Below are positions 1 through 8,977 of a stretch of DNA of 56,601 nucleotides, in pieces (positions within the stretch are counted from its first letter, which is position 1; the number at the start of each line of letters is the position of its first letter). Made by a program: the position numbers and the translations under genes. Source of the DNA: a virus; IMG/VR virus record IMGVR_UViG_3300032240_001377, positions 1-56,601 of that record; one strand, 5' to 3'. Under the pieces are notes generated by a model. It searched no databases and was not told where the DNA came from. It worked only from the letters and a program-made list of their open reading frames with translations.

Positions 1-690
1 ATGGACTGCTTCGATGCCAGCAACGCCCGCAACACGGCCCTGTGCTACGCGCCTGACGGCTATATCGCCTACGTTGACGACTTGAGTGTCATGCTTCCTG
101 GGTGGTTGGACGCTGTTCTTGAGGCGCAGTCAGTGCATTACGTGGCCTGTGGGGCATACCGGAAGGTGAAGGATCTAGTCGTCAGCGATGGCGAGATACA
201 GAGTTTTACCCATCACACTCCAGGGGAGGACCATAGGCTTTGGCATAAAGCACATCACAATCCATGCCCGTCGAACTGGTTGTATGGATGTTCAGCCGCC
301 ATCCCTGTCGAAGCGCTGGAACTTATCAATGGTTGGCCTGAAGACTTTTGCCAGTCACTCAGCTACGAGGACTCAGTAACAGGACAGGCCCTAGCGGCAA
401 ATGGATACATCATGCGGTACGATCCAAGGATGATGACCTATGAGTCTGAGGAGCATCATCATGTCGGCACTCCGTTTTTCAGGTGGGACCCTGGAGTCAG
501 CCCGAACGACAAGTCCCATGCACTTCTGGACAAGTGCCGAGGATTGAAGCGATTTCCGAACCATTTCGGTGGAGGCTTCCAGTCCATCCATGAACTTCGG
601 AAGCACGTCCTGTCAGGCGGTGAGTTCCCTGTCCGCACCGAGCCCACCCATGAATGGTTCACTGGGAAGCGTTGGCAGGACATACCATGA
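1..690 (+). CDS. Glycosyltransferase, family-2-like, 5' truncated by window edge
   Basis: The visible 229 residues look like the middle and end of a GT-A fold transferase. Near the N-terminus there is an ARNTA segment (residues 9-13) followed by YVDDL, with the Asp pair at 26-27 in the place where GT2 enzymes bind metal and nucleotide sugar. An acceptor-side segment around YEDSVTG (about 121-127) follows. The usual N-terminal Rossmann strand that precedes the ARNT region is absent, so the ATG at position 1 is probably internal and the gene starts before the window. It ends in an ATGA overlap with the next gene, another glycosyltransferase, so the pair is likely translated together. Substrate is unknown; phage or host surface glycan is the natural guess. 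Confidence 0.75.
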   Translation: MDCFDASNARNTALCYAPDGYIAYVDDLSVMLPGWLDAVLEAQSVHYVACGAYRKVKDLVVSDGEIQSFTHHTPGEDHRLWHKAHHNPCPSNWLYGCSAAIPVEALELINGWPEDFCQSLSYEDSVTGQALAANGYIMRYDPRMMTYESEEHHHVGTPFFRWDPGVSPNDKSHALLDKCRGLKRFPNHFGGGFQSIHELRKHVLSGGEFPVRTEPTHEWFTGKRWQDIP

Positions 691-1322
691 TCCACGCATA
701 CACCATCACCTGTTCCGGGAACGAGGATAGGCTTTCTGCTACCTTGAAGCACATCGAGGATTGCGGACTGATGGCATTGATGTGGTTTCATACTTTCAAT
801 GGCATCAACGGCGAGACTGCCGGGCTGGCCTGCACGAACTACCATACACTTTCAGACGGCACACAGTATACGCCCACTGCTAAGCACGTCAGCCTGTGCA
901 TCAACCACTGGTTCCTGTGGAAGCAGATTCATTGGAATACAAACCCAAAAATAGTTACTAAAGGTGAATATTCGCTTATCACCGAGGATGATGTCCGGTT
1001 CGTTCCTGGATGGTACGATAAGCTGGCCAGTGCGCTTCAGGATGTCCCCAACGACTGGGACCTTCTCTACATCGGTTCCTGCTATGCCAAGTTGAACGGT
1101 GCGACCCATGTGAAAGGGGATGTATGGGAGACTCCCAAGCCAAACTGCACCCACGCCTACTTGGTCCGTCACAAGGCCCTTCCTGTCCTGATCGAGAAGT
1201 GCCAGCGGATCTACACAAACATCGACTGGCTGATGGTGGAACAGGCCATCCCCCATCTCAGGACCTACTCGATCCTGCCTCGCATAGCCCACCAGTTTGA
1301 GATGGAGAACCTACCGGAATGA
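687..1322 (+). CDS. Glycosyltransferase, family-25-like
   Basis: This 211-residue protein starts at the ATG in the ATGA overlap with the previous gene; a longer start inside that gene is less likely. It begins with IHAYTITCSGNEDR, typical of the first strand and Arg of LPS-type family 25 transferases, and carries SLITEDDVRFVPGWYDKL with EDD at about 100-102, the GT25 metal-binding signature. The following DWDLLYIGS segment also fits. Family members transfer galactose or related sugars to lipopolysaccharide or protein. The neighbours (one upstream transferase, two downstream methyltransferases) suggest a small glycan-modifying cassette. The exact sugar cannot be read from sequence. Confidence 0.75.
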   Translation: MIHAYTITCSGNEDRLSATLKHIEDCGLMALMWFHTFNGINGETAGLACTNYHTLSDGTQYTPTAKHVSLCINHWFLWKQIHWNTNPKIVTKGEYSLITEDDVRFVPGWYDKLASALQDVPNDWDLLYIGSCYAKLNGATHVKGDVWETPKPNCTHAYLVRHKALPVLIEKCQRIYTNIDWLMVEQAIPHLRTYSILPRIAHQFEMENLPE

Positions 1323-1990
1323 ACCCATTCATCGAAACCCACGGTATCCGCCTGCTCAACGTCCCGCAGGCCCAGTCACTGATCGACGAGGTGATCTCGG
1401 GCGACTGCTACCTGATCGACACCATCCCATCCAACTGCCGGGTGCTGGACCTTGGGGCCTGCTACGGCGAGTTCGCCATCTTAGCTGCCAGCCTTGGATT
1501 CACAGTCAAGGCCGTGGAGCCGTCCAAGGACAGCCACGCCATCCTCTGCGCGAACGTACAGTCGAACAAGCTGGCTGGAGATGTTCGGGTGGTTCGCGGG
1601 GCGGCCAGCGAGAAGAAAGGTCCGCACCAGCACATGTACGACCCAACCCACCCTGCTGGGAGTGGCCAGAACGGAGCGTTCCTTGAGTCCGTCCAAGGCT
1701 TCACCATCAACGACCTGACGACTGGCTGGGACCATTGGGCCATCAAGATGGATGTGGAAGGGGACGAGGCTGGGCTGTTTGACTCGGCTGGATCATGGCT
1801 GCCGTTCACCGACTGGCTGTCCATGGAGTTCCATAACCACGACGGCGAGCAGTACGCCAAGGTCCTGCGGGAAGACGGGTTCAACGTGCAGATTTTCGGC
1901 GGTGGACCCAAGCAGACCAGGACTCCATGGGACCCTTCCATGACGGGTGGAATCGTCCACGCCCAAAGAATTTTGTCGTTTGACCGTTGA
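1319..1990 (+). CDS. FkbM-family SAM-dependent methyltransferase
   Basis: The 223-residue protein has the class I methyltransferase motif I RVLDLGACYGEF (about 41-52), an acidic motif II region KAVEPSKDS, and the FkbM hallmark IKMDVEGDE (142-150). FkbM enzymes O-methylate hydroxyls, often on sugars. It overlaps the upstream glycosyltransferase by four bases (ATGA). The likely role is capping a glycan made by the two preceding enzymes, for virion decoration or host surface alteration; that role is inferred from context. Confidence 0.8.
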   Translation: MNPFIETHGIRLLNVPQAQSLIDEVISGDCYLIDTIPSNCRVLDLGACYGEFAILAASLGFTVKAVEPSKDSHAILCANVQSNKLAGDVRVVRGAASEKKGPHQHMYDPTHPAGSGQNGAFLESVQGFTINDLTTGWDHWAIKMDVEGDEAGLFDSAGSWLPFTDWLSMEFHNHDGEQYAKVLREDGFNVQIFGGGPKQTRTPWDPSMTGGIVHAQRILSFDR

Positions 1991-2015
1991 CAGCATCGTC
2001 AAGAGAACCTTTACT
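1987..2015 (+). promoter_or_regulatory. Candidate promoter before second methyltransferase
   Basis: TTGACA (1987-1992), 17-base spacer, TTTACT (2010-2015). The -35 overlaps the stop codon of the preceding gene. Predicted initiation near 2022 leaves a leader of only about six bases before the ATG at 2028. Confidence 0.4.
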
Positions 2016-2027
2016 CACGTACAGCAA

Positions 2028-2699
2028 ATGAGCCTGTTGATCCAGCCACTTCCCGCAGACCTTGAGGCCCATGTTTTGGCCCACTACAACCTAATCAACG
2101 AGGGATGGTGCTGGCCGGAGAAGGCGATCAAGCTGGCTGAGATCGTCTGGTCTGTTCGTCCAAACCTCACTGTCGAGGTGGGTGTATTTGGTGGACGGTC
2201 ATTCATACCCATGGCGGCAGTGGTGGCCCATCTTGAGAGCGGATCCACTGCTGCCCTTCCGTCCCATGAGGCCCACGGCATTGATCCTTGGCTGGCCACT
2301 GCGGCCGTTAAGGACAACGAGGGGACGGAGCATGTGCCGTTCTGGTCCAACCAAGGAATGCTGGATGGGGTGTACAACCGGGCCAGTCAGGCGGTGGAGC
2401 GTCTCCAGTCCAGGGTGGTGCGGTTGTTCCGGGAGACCAGCGAGCAGGCTTTCGGACGGTATCCAAAAGGATCCATCGGAGTTCTTTCGCTTGACGGGAA
2501 CCACGCGGAGCCGCAGGCATTCGCGGACGTACAGCGGTGGTGGCCGAAGCTACAGGTGGGTGGTGTGTTCATCATGGACGACACATCCTGGGCCAGCCAG
2601 AAGAAGGCGGTTGACTGGCTGCGGGAGCGGGGAGATGTGGTCTGGCAGTACGATCAGGACGGTAACTCCTGCATCTTCTTCGAGAAGAAGCGGGACTGA
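2028..2699 (+). CDS. Class I SAM-dependent methyltransferase (Methyltransf_24 type)
   Basis: Taking the ATG at 2028 gives 223 residues. A longer in-frame start overlaps the previous gene and would put a predicted promoter inside the coding region. Motif I is VEVGVFGGRSF (49-59). LDGNHAEP (about 154-161) and IMDDTSW (about 182-188) are the two later signatures of the Methyltransf_24 / cephalosporin-hydroxylase-like group, where the DGxH Asp binds metal. Target is unknown; the gene closes a four-gene glycosyl/methyl transferase cassette. Confidence 0.7.
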   Translation: MSLLIQPLPADLEAHVLAHYNLINEGWCWPEKAIKLAEIVWSVRPNLTVEVGVFGGRSFIPMAAVVAHLESGSTAALPSHEAHGIDPWLATAAVKDNEGTEHVPFWSNQGMLDGVYNRASQAVERLQSRVVRLFRETSEQAFGRYPKGSIGVLSLDGNHAEPQAFADVQRWWPKLQVGGVFIMDDTSWASQKKAVDWLRERGDVVWQYDQDGNSCIFFEKKRD

Positions 2700-2838
2700 G
2701 ATTTTCTAGGCTGCCGCAGAAGTTCGCTGTGACCGGCGACTATGGCATCCTGAGCGGCCGAAGTGACGAGCGGTCCGACAGCCTGGTTCTTTTACAATTT
2801 AAGTGTGGCAGAAATGGTTCAATTCAAGTGATCCACCA

Positions 2839-2867
2839 TTGACTTTGGTTTGAACAGTTCGTAGTAA
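2839..2867 (+). promoter_or_regulatory. Candidate promoter of HNH gene, leaderless
   Basis: TTGACT (2839-2844), 17-base spacer, TAGTAA (2862-2867). The predicted start site about seven bases further on falls on the ATG at 2874, so the transcript would have no 5' leader. Confidence 0.5.
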
Positions 2868-2873
2868 ATTCCT

Positions 2874-3401
2874 ATGACAAATGCAAGGCAGGCCGCCATC
2901 AGGTTCGTTGAAAACGGCGGGAAAGTTTCTAGCTGTGGAAATTTTGTATTTGGAATATCTGGAAAGCAACTGAAGAAGATGAACCGTTCTGGGTATTATT
3001 TTGTTAATGTTTATCTTCCTTCTACAAGACACAGGCATCGAGTCCATATCCATAAGATAGTTGCATACATGAAGTATGGCTCTGAATACGTTGACTCAAT
3101 ACTTGTCAGGCACTTGGATGGAAATAAGGAGAACAACTCGTTCAGCAACATAGCCATCGGATCTCACAGTGACAATTCAATGGACAGGGATAGGGACAGC
3201 AGGAGAAAAAGCGCCCAGATAGGCGGTAAGTCGGCAAGCAGGTACTCTGATGGATTTTGGGAATCCATAAGACTTGAGCACCAAGCTGGTAGCAGCTACA
3301 AGTCTCTAAGAAAGAGACATGGGATACCAATATCCACACTCAGCTACCAACTCACGAAAGTTGGAAAGCGTAAAAGATTTATATGCGCCGGAACAGCTTG
3401 A
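2874..3401 (+). CDS. HNH homing endonuclease
   Basis: A 175-residue free-standing nuclease. HRVHIHKIVAYMKYG is followed by VRHLDGNKENN (about 78-88) and a SFSNIAIG segment, the His-His-Asn pattern of HNH_3 homing endonucleases. The tail (after about 130) contains a helix-turn-helix-like stretch, GSSYKSLRKRHGIPISTLS, which in this family helps select the target. The gene is clearly more A/T-rich than its neighbours, a sign of recent transfer. It lies between a methyltransferase and a tail fibre, followed by over 400 bases without a credible gene. Confidence 0.85.
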   Translation: MTNARQAAIRFVENGGKVSSCGNFVFGISGKQLKKMNRSGYYFVNVYLPSTRHRHRVHIHKIVAYMKYGSEYVDSILVRHLDGNKENNSFSNIAIGSHSDNSMDRDRDSRRKSAQIGGKSASRYSDGFWESIRLEHQAGSSYKSLRKRHGIPISTLSYQLTKVGKRKRFICAGTA

Positions 3402-3823
3402 AGCTGGTGACACCGGAAGCGGGGCATGTCCTGCTGTACGGGTGCGGTGTTTGAATGCACACCCCGGCGCTCCAATTTCCCACCATCGCATCCGGACTGA
3501 TCTTCGCATTTGGAGGTGGCCGCTCATGGCGGATGACCTTCTAGCCCGTGTGGGCTGGCGTTGCCGGGTGCGGTGGTGGGATTCAATTTTCAGTAATTCA
3601 GGGGCTTGTTCGCCGTGGATGTCGATGTAACCAAATGAACGGTACAAGCAGCGACCTGAGCTGAAAATCGGCAGGAGGCCCGACGTGGCCGGGGAGGTTT
3701 TACGCATTTTACTCCCATCGGCCTGGAACTCGGATTGCCCGCGTGCCATTGCTTTCGATGGCGTACCCTGGACTCCTGCCGCTCCTTTCTTCTCCTTGAC
3801 TGGACGTTCGCACAGGTAAGTAT
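3402..3823 (+). other. Gene-free, hairpin-rich stretch after HNH gene
   Basis: About 420 bases with no convincing reading frame. It contains small perfect hairpins such as AGCCC-GTGT-GGGCT (near 3543-3556) and AGGT..CCGC-TCATG-GCGG..ACCT (near 3511-3540). GCGCCGG (3385-3391) can pair with CCGGCGC (3464-3470) to close a cloverleaf-like fold. The fold lacks tRNA consensus bases and I found no group I intron core. A weak TTGACT (3796-3801) could start transcription of the fibre gene. It may be the remains of sequence disrupted by the HNH element. Confidence 0.4.
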
Positions 3824-3832
3824 GTGGCCGCC

Positions 3833-4561
3833 ATGGCCGCCAGTCCTGTAAAAGCGGAGGACATTGATCCTCTCAACCCAGCCAACAGCCTCTGTGACGA
3901 GATGCTGAAGGCACTCCGTCTCCGTGACCAGATGCGTGAGTTCCTTGACTGGCTCCTCACTGTGGACGGAAACATCGAGGACAACGTGCTGGAGGGAATC
4001 GCCGACCGGTTGACCCCGGTTGGGTCCATCCAGATGTGGGCGTCCCAGTCCATGCCGTCAACCAAGTGGCTGCTGTGCAACGGGCAAGCCGTCAGCCGTA
4101 CCACCTACGCTTCCCTGTTCCTGCGGATCGGAACGGTGTTCGGGGCAGGCAACGGGTCCACCACCTTCCAGCTCCCCAACTTCACCGACCGTTCACCCAT
4201 CGGTGCTGGTGCCCAGTACACCGCAGGACTTGAAGTTGGAGCTTCCACTGTGGCCCTGACTGAGGCGAACGTGCCACTCAAGGAGCACTACCACGGCACC
4301 GGACGACGGGCTGGTGGCAGTGCCATTGACGACGCCAACAACGACTTTGAAATCATCATGCGGACGTGGACGAAGGATGGGGCCTACCACTACAACTCCC
4401 TTCAAGGTGACGGGTCATTGAGTGGCAACGGCAACTTCAACAACACCGGAAACTCGGCCACCACCGGCCCCATCGCGGACACTGTCGGCACCAACCAAGG
4501 AACAGCCCACACCAACATCCAGCCTTCCTTGGGCATCTACTTCATCATCAAGGCCCTTTGA
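3833..4561 (+). CDS. Tail-collar domain fibre protein
   Basis: About 242 residues from the ATG at 3833; a GTG at 3824 would add three. After an N-terminal helical segment comes the phage Tail Collar signature: GSIQMWASQSMPSTKWLLCNG, then a TFQLPNFTDRSPIGAG block. The protein ends IQPSLGIYFIIKAL, the usual C-terminal strand of collar fibres. Such proteins form short trimeric fibres that touch the host surface. The stop overlaps the TTG start of the 710-residue virion gene, supporting a tail module. Confidence 0.85.
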   Translation: MAASPVKAEDIDPLNPANSLCDEMLKALRLRDQMREFLDWLLTVDGNIEDNVLEGIADRLTPVGSIQMWASQSMPSTKWLLCNGQAVSRTTYASLFLRIGTVFGAGNGSTTFQLPNFTDRSPIGAGAQYTAGLEVGASTVALTEANVPLKEHYHGTGRRAGGSAIDDANNDFEIIMRTWTKDGAYHYNSLQGDGSLSGNGNFNNTGNSATTGPIADTVGTNQGTAHTNIQPSLGIYFIIKAL

Positions 4562-6690
4562 AGCCCTGCAAGGACATCACTATCGAGCCGTTGGCAGGTG
4601 GCCTTGATCTGAGGTCCGAAAGCGGGTCTGTGGATCCAGGCAACTACCGACTCATCCTCAACATGAGCGGAGACCGGGCTGAGTCCTGGTGCCGGATGAA
4701 TGGCTGGTCCAGGTACGGTTGGGACAACGATTGTGTCAACAATCTGGATCTCCATGACCAGATGATCGACGGGTCCGGGTTCTATTCGCAGCCGTACGAC
4801 TACACCTCAGGGGCTCGCTCAAACGTACTTGGGACAATCTATTCCCTGTGGTATGTGGCTGGCGCCTATGGTTACGGTCCTCTGCTTGAGGTGTCCACCC
4901 TAGTCCCGTCCGAGACCACCGAGTATTGCTACCCTGGCCTGTACTACCTTGGTGGACAATGCCATGAGGCTCCCACACTACTTGAATCAGTCACTTCCAC
5001 CACCGGAAAGCGCCGGCTGGTAGCAGCCACCAAGTCCCGCATCTACGCCGGGGACGACAAGGGTGGGAACTGGACCATCTTGGCTGACGGTTTGGGTGGC
5101 CCCACCACGGCGGAGGACTGCATCTGCTCTACCAAGCGGTTCCGTATGGCCCAGCTTGGCAACACGGTGCTGTTCACAAATGGAATCGACCCGGTGATGG
5201 CCTGGGAGATTGGGATGGCCCCGTCCGGCTGCTACTACTGGACGGCTGATTTCGTCACCGAACTCCAGGGAATCGGTGTCACCAACGCCAAGGTGATTGC
5301 TACCTGGGGCGGGTTTGTGTTCGCCGGAAACGTGCTGGATTCCGGATCCATACGTCCTTCACGGTTGTACTGGAGCGACTACAATGACCCGTACTCATGG
5401 GTTCCGGATGCCGAGTCCTTGGCCGGATACCATGACTTCGGACTGGGTGAGAAGATACAGGCCATGCACCCCATTGGTGGGAGGCTGCTGGTCTACACCG
5501 ACAAGGCCATCTACGAGGTGGTCCAGTCCACATCCACCGAGCTGGTGTTCGCGGTCAACGAGATGTACCGGGGACCGGCCATACCAAAGTTCCCGTACGC
5601 CATCATCAACACCGGCACTACCCATGTGTGGCTTGGGGATGATGACATGTGGACCATGAACGACTTTGACCGTTCACCCCAGCGTGTCCAGTGGATGCGT
5701 GGGGCCAGTGCGGCCATCTACAAGGGTATCAAGTCCGAGTATCTGACCGATCTTCCTGACGGAATCCTGTCCGCCTACTCCCCGATCAACAAGGCGAAGT
5801 GCGACTTGGCCAGCGGATGGTGGAACCCATTGGACCAGTCACTGTGGTTCAGTTGGCCCACCGGTTCGTCTGTCTGCCCAAACCTGACATTGGTTATCTG
5901 GACCCAGACCGGCAAGGCCAGCCTGGTTGACCATGGCATCCTGGCCGCCACTGTCCATCGTCCCGACACGTCCCCAACGCTCAGGGATTTCCTTGGGGAC
6001 TACGGGCTGTGCGACCCTTCTACTCTCCGTTCCACAAAGGAGGGTGATCCATGCCCTGTGGACTTCACTCCAGTTAGCTACACTGGTCTTGTAAACTCCA
6101 CGGAGAATTTTTCACTAGGAGTGAAACAGGGATCATTGTTGTCGAATTTCTGCAACATGAGTCTGGATGAACTTTGCCGGGCTTGTGAGGCTGGTGAACG
6201 GTGGCTGTTTGTCAGCGCATCAGACAAGGCTATCAAGGAGTTCACAAAGGCAAACTATTCGCGCCAGCAGTTGAGCACTTCCGAGGATGTCACATTCCCG
6301 GCAGTGGGTGAGGCTACATACACTGCATCGTCCTACCCGTCTCTGATCCAGACGGATGGCATGAACTTCAAGTCGTCCACTGAGAAGCGGGTACAGGCCA
6401 TGAGCGTGGAGTTCACCGCCGAGGACCAGACGGTCCCAGGGGTTCTCTATGCAGCGGTTGGGGCGGGTTCACAGCCAAGCTGTCTGGACTGGGAAACTGC
6501 TGATGGAGTGGATCTTGAATGTCTTGATGCGCCTACCGACAGCCAGACACGTGCCACCAAGATACCTCGCTACGCTTTCTGGGTGGACGGTGTGAACATC
6601 GCCTGGAGAATCTGGACCAACGGTACTGGTAATGCGTTCTGTCTGAGTGGTGTCACACTGAAGATGCAGGGTGCTACCAAGTGCTGGTGA
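4558..6690 (+). CDS. Virion protein, possible tail nozzle / beta-propeller
   Basis: A 710-residue protein starting at a TTG that overlaps the previous stop (TTGA). It opens with an EPLAGGLDLRSES segment followed by PGNYRLILNM, a pattern seen at the start of podovirus tail-nozzle type proteins, and is rich in aromatic residues, glycine and short beta repeats. An RRLVAATKSRIYAGDD segment is propeller-like. No catalytic motif is visible. Length, composition and position between a collar fibre and ejection-type proteins support a structural tail role; the nozzle call is tentative. Confidence 0.5.
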   Translation: MKPCKDITIEPLAGGLDLRSESGSVDPGNYRLILNMSGDRAESWCRMNGWSRYGWDNDCVNNLDLHDQMIDGSGFYSQPYDYTSGARSNVLGTIYSLWYVAGAYGYGPLLEVSTLVPSETTEYCYPGLYYLGGQCHEAPTLLESVTSTTGKRRLVAATKSRIYAGDDKGGNWTILADGLGGPTTAEDCICSTKRFRMAQLGNTVLFTNGIDPVMAWEIGMAPSGCYYWTADFVTELQGIGVTNAKVIATWGGFVFAGNVLDSGSIRPSRLYWSDYNDPYSWVPDAESLAGYHDFGLGEKIQAMHPIGGRLLVYTDKAIYEVVQSTSTELVFAVNEMYRGPAIPKFPYAIINTGTTHVWLGDDDMWTMNDFDRSPQRVQWMRGASAAIYKGIKSEYLTDLPDGILSAYSPINKAKCDLASGWWNPLDQSLWFSWPTGSSVCPNLTLVIWTQTGKASLVDHGILAATVHRPDTSPTLRDFLGDYGLCDPSTLRSTKEGDPCPVDFTPVSYTGLVNSTENFSLGVKQGSLLSNFCNMSLDELCRACEAGERWLFVSASDKAIKEFTKANYSRQQLSTSEDVTFPAVGEATYTASSYPSLIQTDGMNFKSSTEKRVQAMSVEFTAEDQTVPGVLYAAVGAGSQPSCLDWETADGVDLECLDAPTDSQTRATKIPRYAFWVDGVNIAWRIWTNGTGNAFCLSGVTLKMQGATKCW

Positions 6691-6705
6691 AATACATGGA
6701 CAAAT

Positions 6706-6909
6706 ATGGCAGCCAACCCCAGTTTTAGCAGGGCCAGTGCAGAACGGTCCACGGCGGACGAGTTCCAGTTCAGCGAGTTCCCGGAGATCCCGGTGAGCAT
6801 GTTGAACAGGTTTCCGGAACTGCGGCCGTGGGAAGCCAGTGTGAAGGTTTGGAATGAGCAGAACTCTCGCCGGCTCCGTGACGCATTGACCGCATTGAAA
6901 GGACGTTGA
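6706..6909 (+). CDS. Small hypothetical virion-region protein
   Basis: A 67-residue protein, not recognised. The N-terminal part is Ser/Ala rich, the centre holds FQFSEFPEIP, and the C-terminal third is a charged amphipathic helix. It lies 15 bases after the large tail protein and three bases before the next gene, so it belongs to the same transcript. Confidence 0.6.
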   Translation: MAANPSFSRASAERSTADEFQFSEFPEIPVSMLNRFPELRPWEASVKVWNEQNSRRLRDALTALKGR

Positions 6910-6912
6910 CCT

Positions 6913-7992
6913 ATGGCATTTCAGGATCCAATCGCCGGCATCGTTGGCATGTTCGGGGACACCAAATACGAGACGCTGTACAACGACAATGAGGCGTTGC
7001 GTCCAGCCTTGGTGGATTCTGTCCGCCAGCTTGGCATCGACCGTAATGCCGACCAGCGCACGGTGGACCAGATCCAGGGTGAGGTGGCCAATGCCCAGGA
7101 TCTGTACCGGCAGATCACCCCGGAGGACCTGTCTGTCCTGGGCCAAATTGCCCGGAACTCTGCTGTCAATCCGCTGGACAACTTCGATGCCCTGTCCTCA
7201 CGCTACTCCAATCTCGCCAACAGCTTCGCCGACCGCATGGCTGGTGCTGGGCTGGGTGCGGTGGACAAGCTAAACCTGAGCCGCACTGGGTTTGGTGGGC
7301 GCGGCGGTGGTGGCCGGTCCCGGTTTGAGACCATTCTTTCCACCAACCGTTCCAATCAGGCGGCACTGCCCCTGTTCCAGACAGCCCTGTCCTCGATCTC
7401 TCCGGCCACCTCGGCCCTGAGCAATTCGACGGCACAGCAGGCCAACACCGCCATGCAGGCCATCGCGGCCCGTGGCAACCTTCCTCTCCGTGGGGTGGGT
7501 CTTTCGTTCCTGCCCATGCAGGCGCGGGGCGAGGCGGCTCAACGGAATGCCGCACTGCTTGGTTCCCTGACAAACACCAACCAGGCCAACATCATGGGCT
7601 ACAAGGCCCACGACAACTGGGCCAAGAAGCTGTCCGACTACGGCAACCAGCAGGCTGGTCAGATCATGGACCTGGCGAAGACGGCGGCCTCGATGTACTT
7701 CGGTGGCGGTCTAGGTGGTGCGGCCGGTGCTCTCGGGGGCGGTGGAGGTGGAGGTGGAGGCGGGTTCTCCCAAATCTTCGGTCTCCTCAACCAAGGTCAG
7801 GGCCAGGGTGGTCAGGGCCAGGTCAGCAACAATGTGTACAACCCGCAGTTCGGAAGCTATCAGCAGAGCCCGTACGCCATCGGTAATCCCGGGACTGTCA
7901 GCTATGGCGGTGGTTCCCAGCCGTTGATTCCTCCTCGCCAGAACAATCCCTACGCCATTGGCGGAAACTTCGGTGTCTCCTACGGAGGATAA
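6913..7992 (+). CDS. Gly/Gln-rich internal virion protein, probable ejection protein
   Basis: This 359-residue protein has a helical N-terminal half rich in Ala, Asn and Gln, a segment LAKTAASMYFGGGLGGAAGALG that could insert in a membrane, a run of ten glycines (about 277-286), and a low-complexity C-terminus with repeated PYAIG and VSYGG blocks. Such proteins commonly sit next to the giant ejected protein in podoviruses and help form the DNA-translocating channel. The glycine run is coded by a GGT/GGA-rich simple repeat near 7738-7768 that could vary in length. Function is inferred from composition and position. Confidence 0.55.
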   Translation: MAFQDPIAGIVGMFGDTKYETLYNDNEALRPALVDSVRQLGIDRNADQRTVDQIQGEVANAQDLYRQITPEDLSVLGQIARNSAVNPLDNFDALSSRYSNLANSFADRMAGAGLGAVDKLNLSRTGFGGRGGGGRSRFETILSTNRSNQAALPLFQTALSSISPATSALSNSTAQQANTAMQAIAARGNLPLRGVGLSFLPMQARGEAAQRNAALLGSLTNTNQANIMGYKAHDNWAKKLSDYGNQQAGQIMDLAKTAASMYFGGGLGGAAGALGGGGGGGGGGFSQIFGLLNQGQGQGGQGQVSNNVYNPQFGSYQQSPYAIGNPGTVSYGGGSQPLIPPRQNNPYAIGGNFGVSYGG

Positions 7993-7996
7993 TTTC

Positions 7997-8914
7997 ATGC
8001 CATCCAGCACCCTATTCACCAATCCTGTGGTGGCCCAGCAGCAGATGGCTGCCGACCAGTACGCTCTCCAGTCCCGTGCCCAGGAGCAGGCGGACCGTGA
8101 CGCCTTGCTGTCCAACATCCGGGAACTCCAGAAGATCCAGTCTGGTGAACGGGTGGCCAACAACCAGGTTGGTGCCCAGCGTTACCAGACGGAAGCCTAC
8201 CGGGACGTGGCCACCGGTCAGAACCAGATCGGCCGGGACCGTCTGACCAGCGAGGCTGCCATGGCCAAGGACAAGCTGGATCTGGACCGCCAAATTGCAG
8301 AGAACCAGAAGGTATTCAACAATGCCAACCTGGCCACCCAGGAGCGGATCGCCCAGATCAACGCGAACCGGTCGCTGATGCGTCCACAGGACATTGTTGA
8401 GGTAGGGAGGCTGGTCACCGACCACAACGTCCAGGCCGACGACTTCAACTCCAAGGCCCAGAACGCCGTGGCCATCATCCAGTCCCTGGCTGGTGACCTT
8501 GGAAAGCAGAAGGCAAACACTGGTCTCTACACCCGCCAATCTGTCCTTGATGCAGCCGGCACTGCTGGCAAGACCAACATCGACCTGATCCGCACCATCA
8601 TCGGTTCCCATCCTGAACTTGTGGACTATGTGGACATCTCCGGTACTGAGATCAAGCCGCGTGTCATGTCCAAGGTGGAGGCGAAGAACGGGATGCTTGT
8701 CCCCATCACTCCCACCTTCACAAAGCCTACTGTGACCCCGGCCGCTGAGTCCATGACAGGAATGGATGGTGGCGTGGCCATGCCTGAGTCCAACCTGGCG
8801 AGGATCAGGGCCATCGCCAATGGTGCTGGTGCTGTCACGCCAATCCAGGCTGGCCAGACAAATGGATATTCGCTTCCGAAGTACAAGGGCTACGGAATCA
8901 ACGTCCGCAACTGA
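7997..8914 (+). CDS. Coiled-coil virion protein, probable ejection protein
   Basis: From the ATG at 7997 the protein has 305 residues. Residues 15-130 are almost entirely helical and Gln/Arg/Asp rich, with a long coiled coil. The second half is mixed and ends with LPKYKGYGINVRN. It follows the Gly-rich protein by four bases and precedes the giant polyvalent protein, so it is probably an internal virion or ejection component. No enzyme motif is visible. Confidence 0.55.
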   Translation: MPSSTLFTNPVVAQQQMAADQYALQSRAQEQADRDALLSNIRELQKIQSGERVANNQVGAQRYQTEAYRDVATGQNQIGRDRLTSEAAMAKDKLDLDRQIAENQKVFNNANLATQERIAQINANRSLMRPQDIVEVGRLVTDHNVQADDFNSKAQNAVAIIQSLAGDLGKQKANTGLYTRQSVLDAAGTAGKTNIDLIRTIIGSHPELVDYVDISGTEIKPRVMSKVEAKNGMLVPITPTFTKPTVTPAAESMTGMDGGVAMPESNLARIRAIANGAGAVTPIQAGQTNGYSLPKYKGYGINVRN

Positions 8915-8926
8915 CTCACATTCCAC

Positions 8927-8956
8927 TTGAACCGGCAGTGAGATGAGTGGCACTTT
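8927..8956 (+). promoter_or_regulatory. Weak candidate promoter before giant gene
   Basis: TTGAAC (8927-8932), 18-base spacer, CACTTT (8951-8956), inside the 63-base gap before the ATG at 8978. It is a poorer match than the other promoters in the window. Confidence 0.2.
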
Positions 8957-8977
8957 GGACTGGCCAAAAGGCTGTCC

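Noticed and set aside
3385-3474. tRNA-like cloverleaf ending in TCCA
   Set aside because: The closing stem is perfect, but the D-loop lacks GG, position 8 is not U, the T-loop is eight bases without the usual TTC, and no seven-base anticodon loop forms.
3306-3749. Minus-strand 147-residue frame
   Set aside because: Arg/Ser-rich shadow across the HNH end and hairpin region, with no start signal or family likeness.
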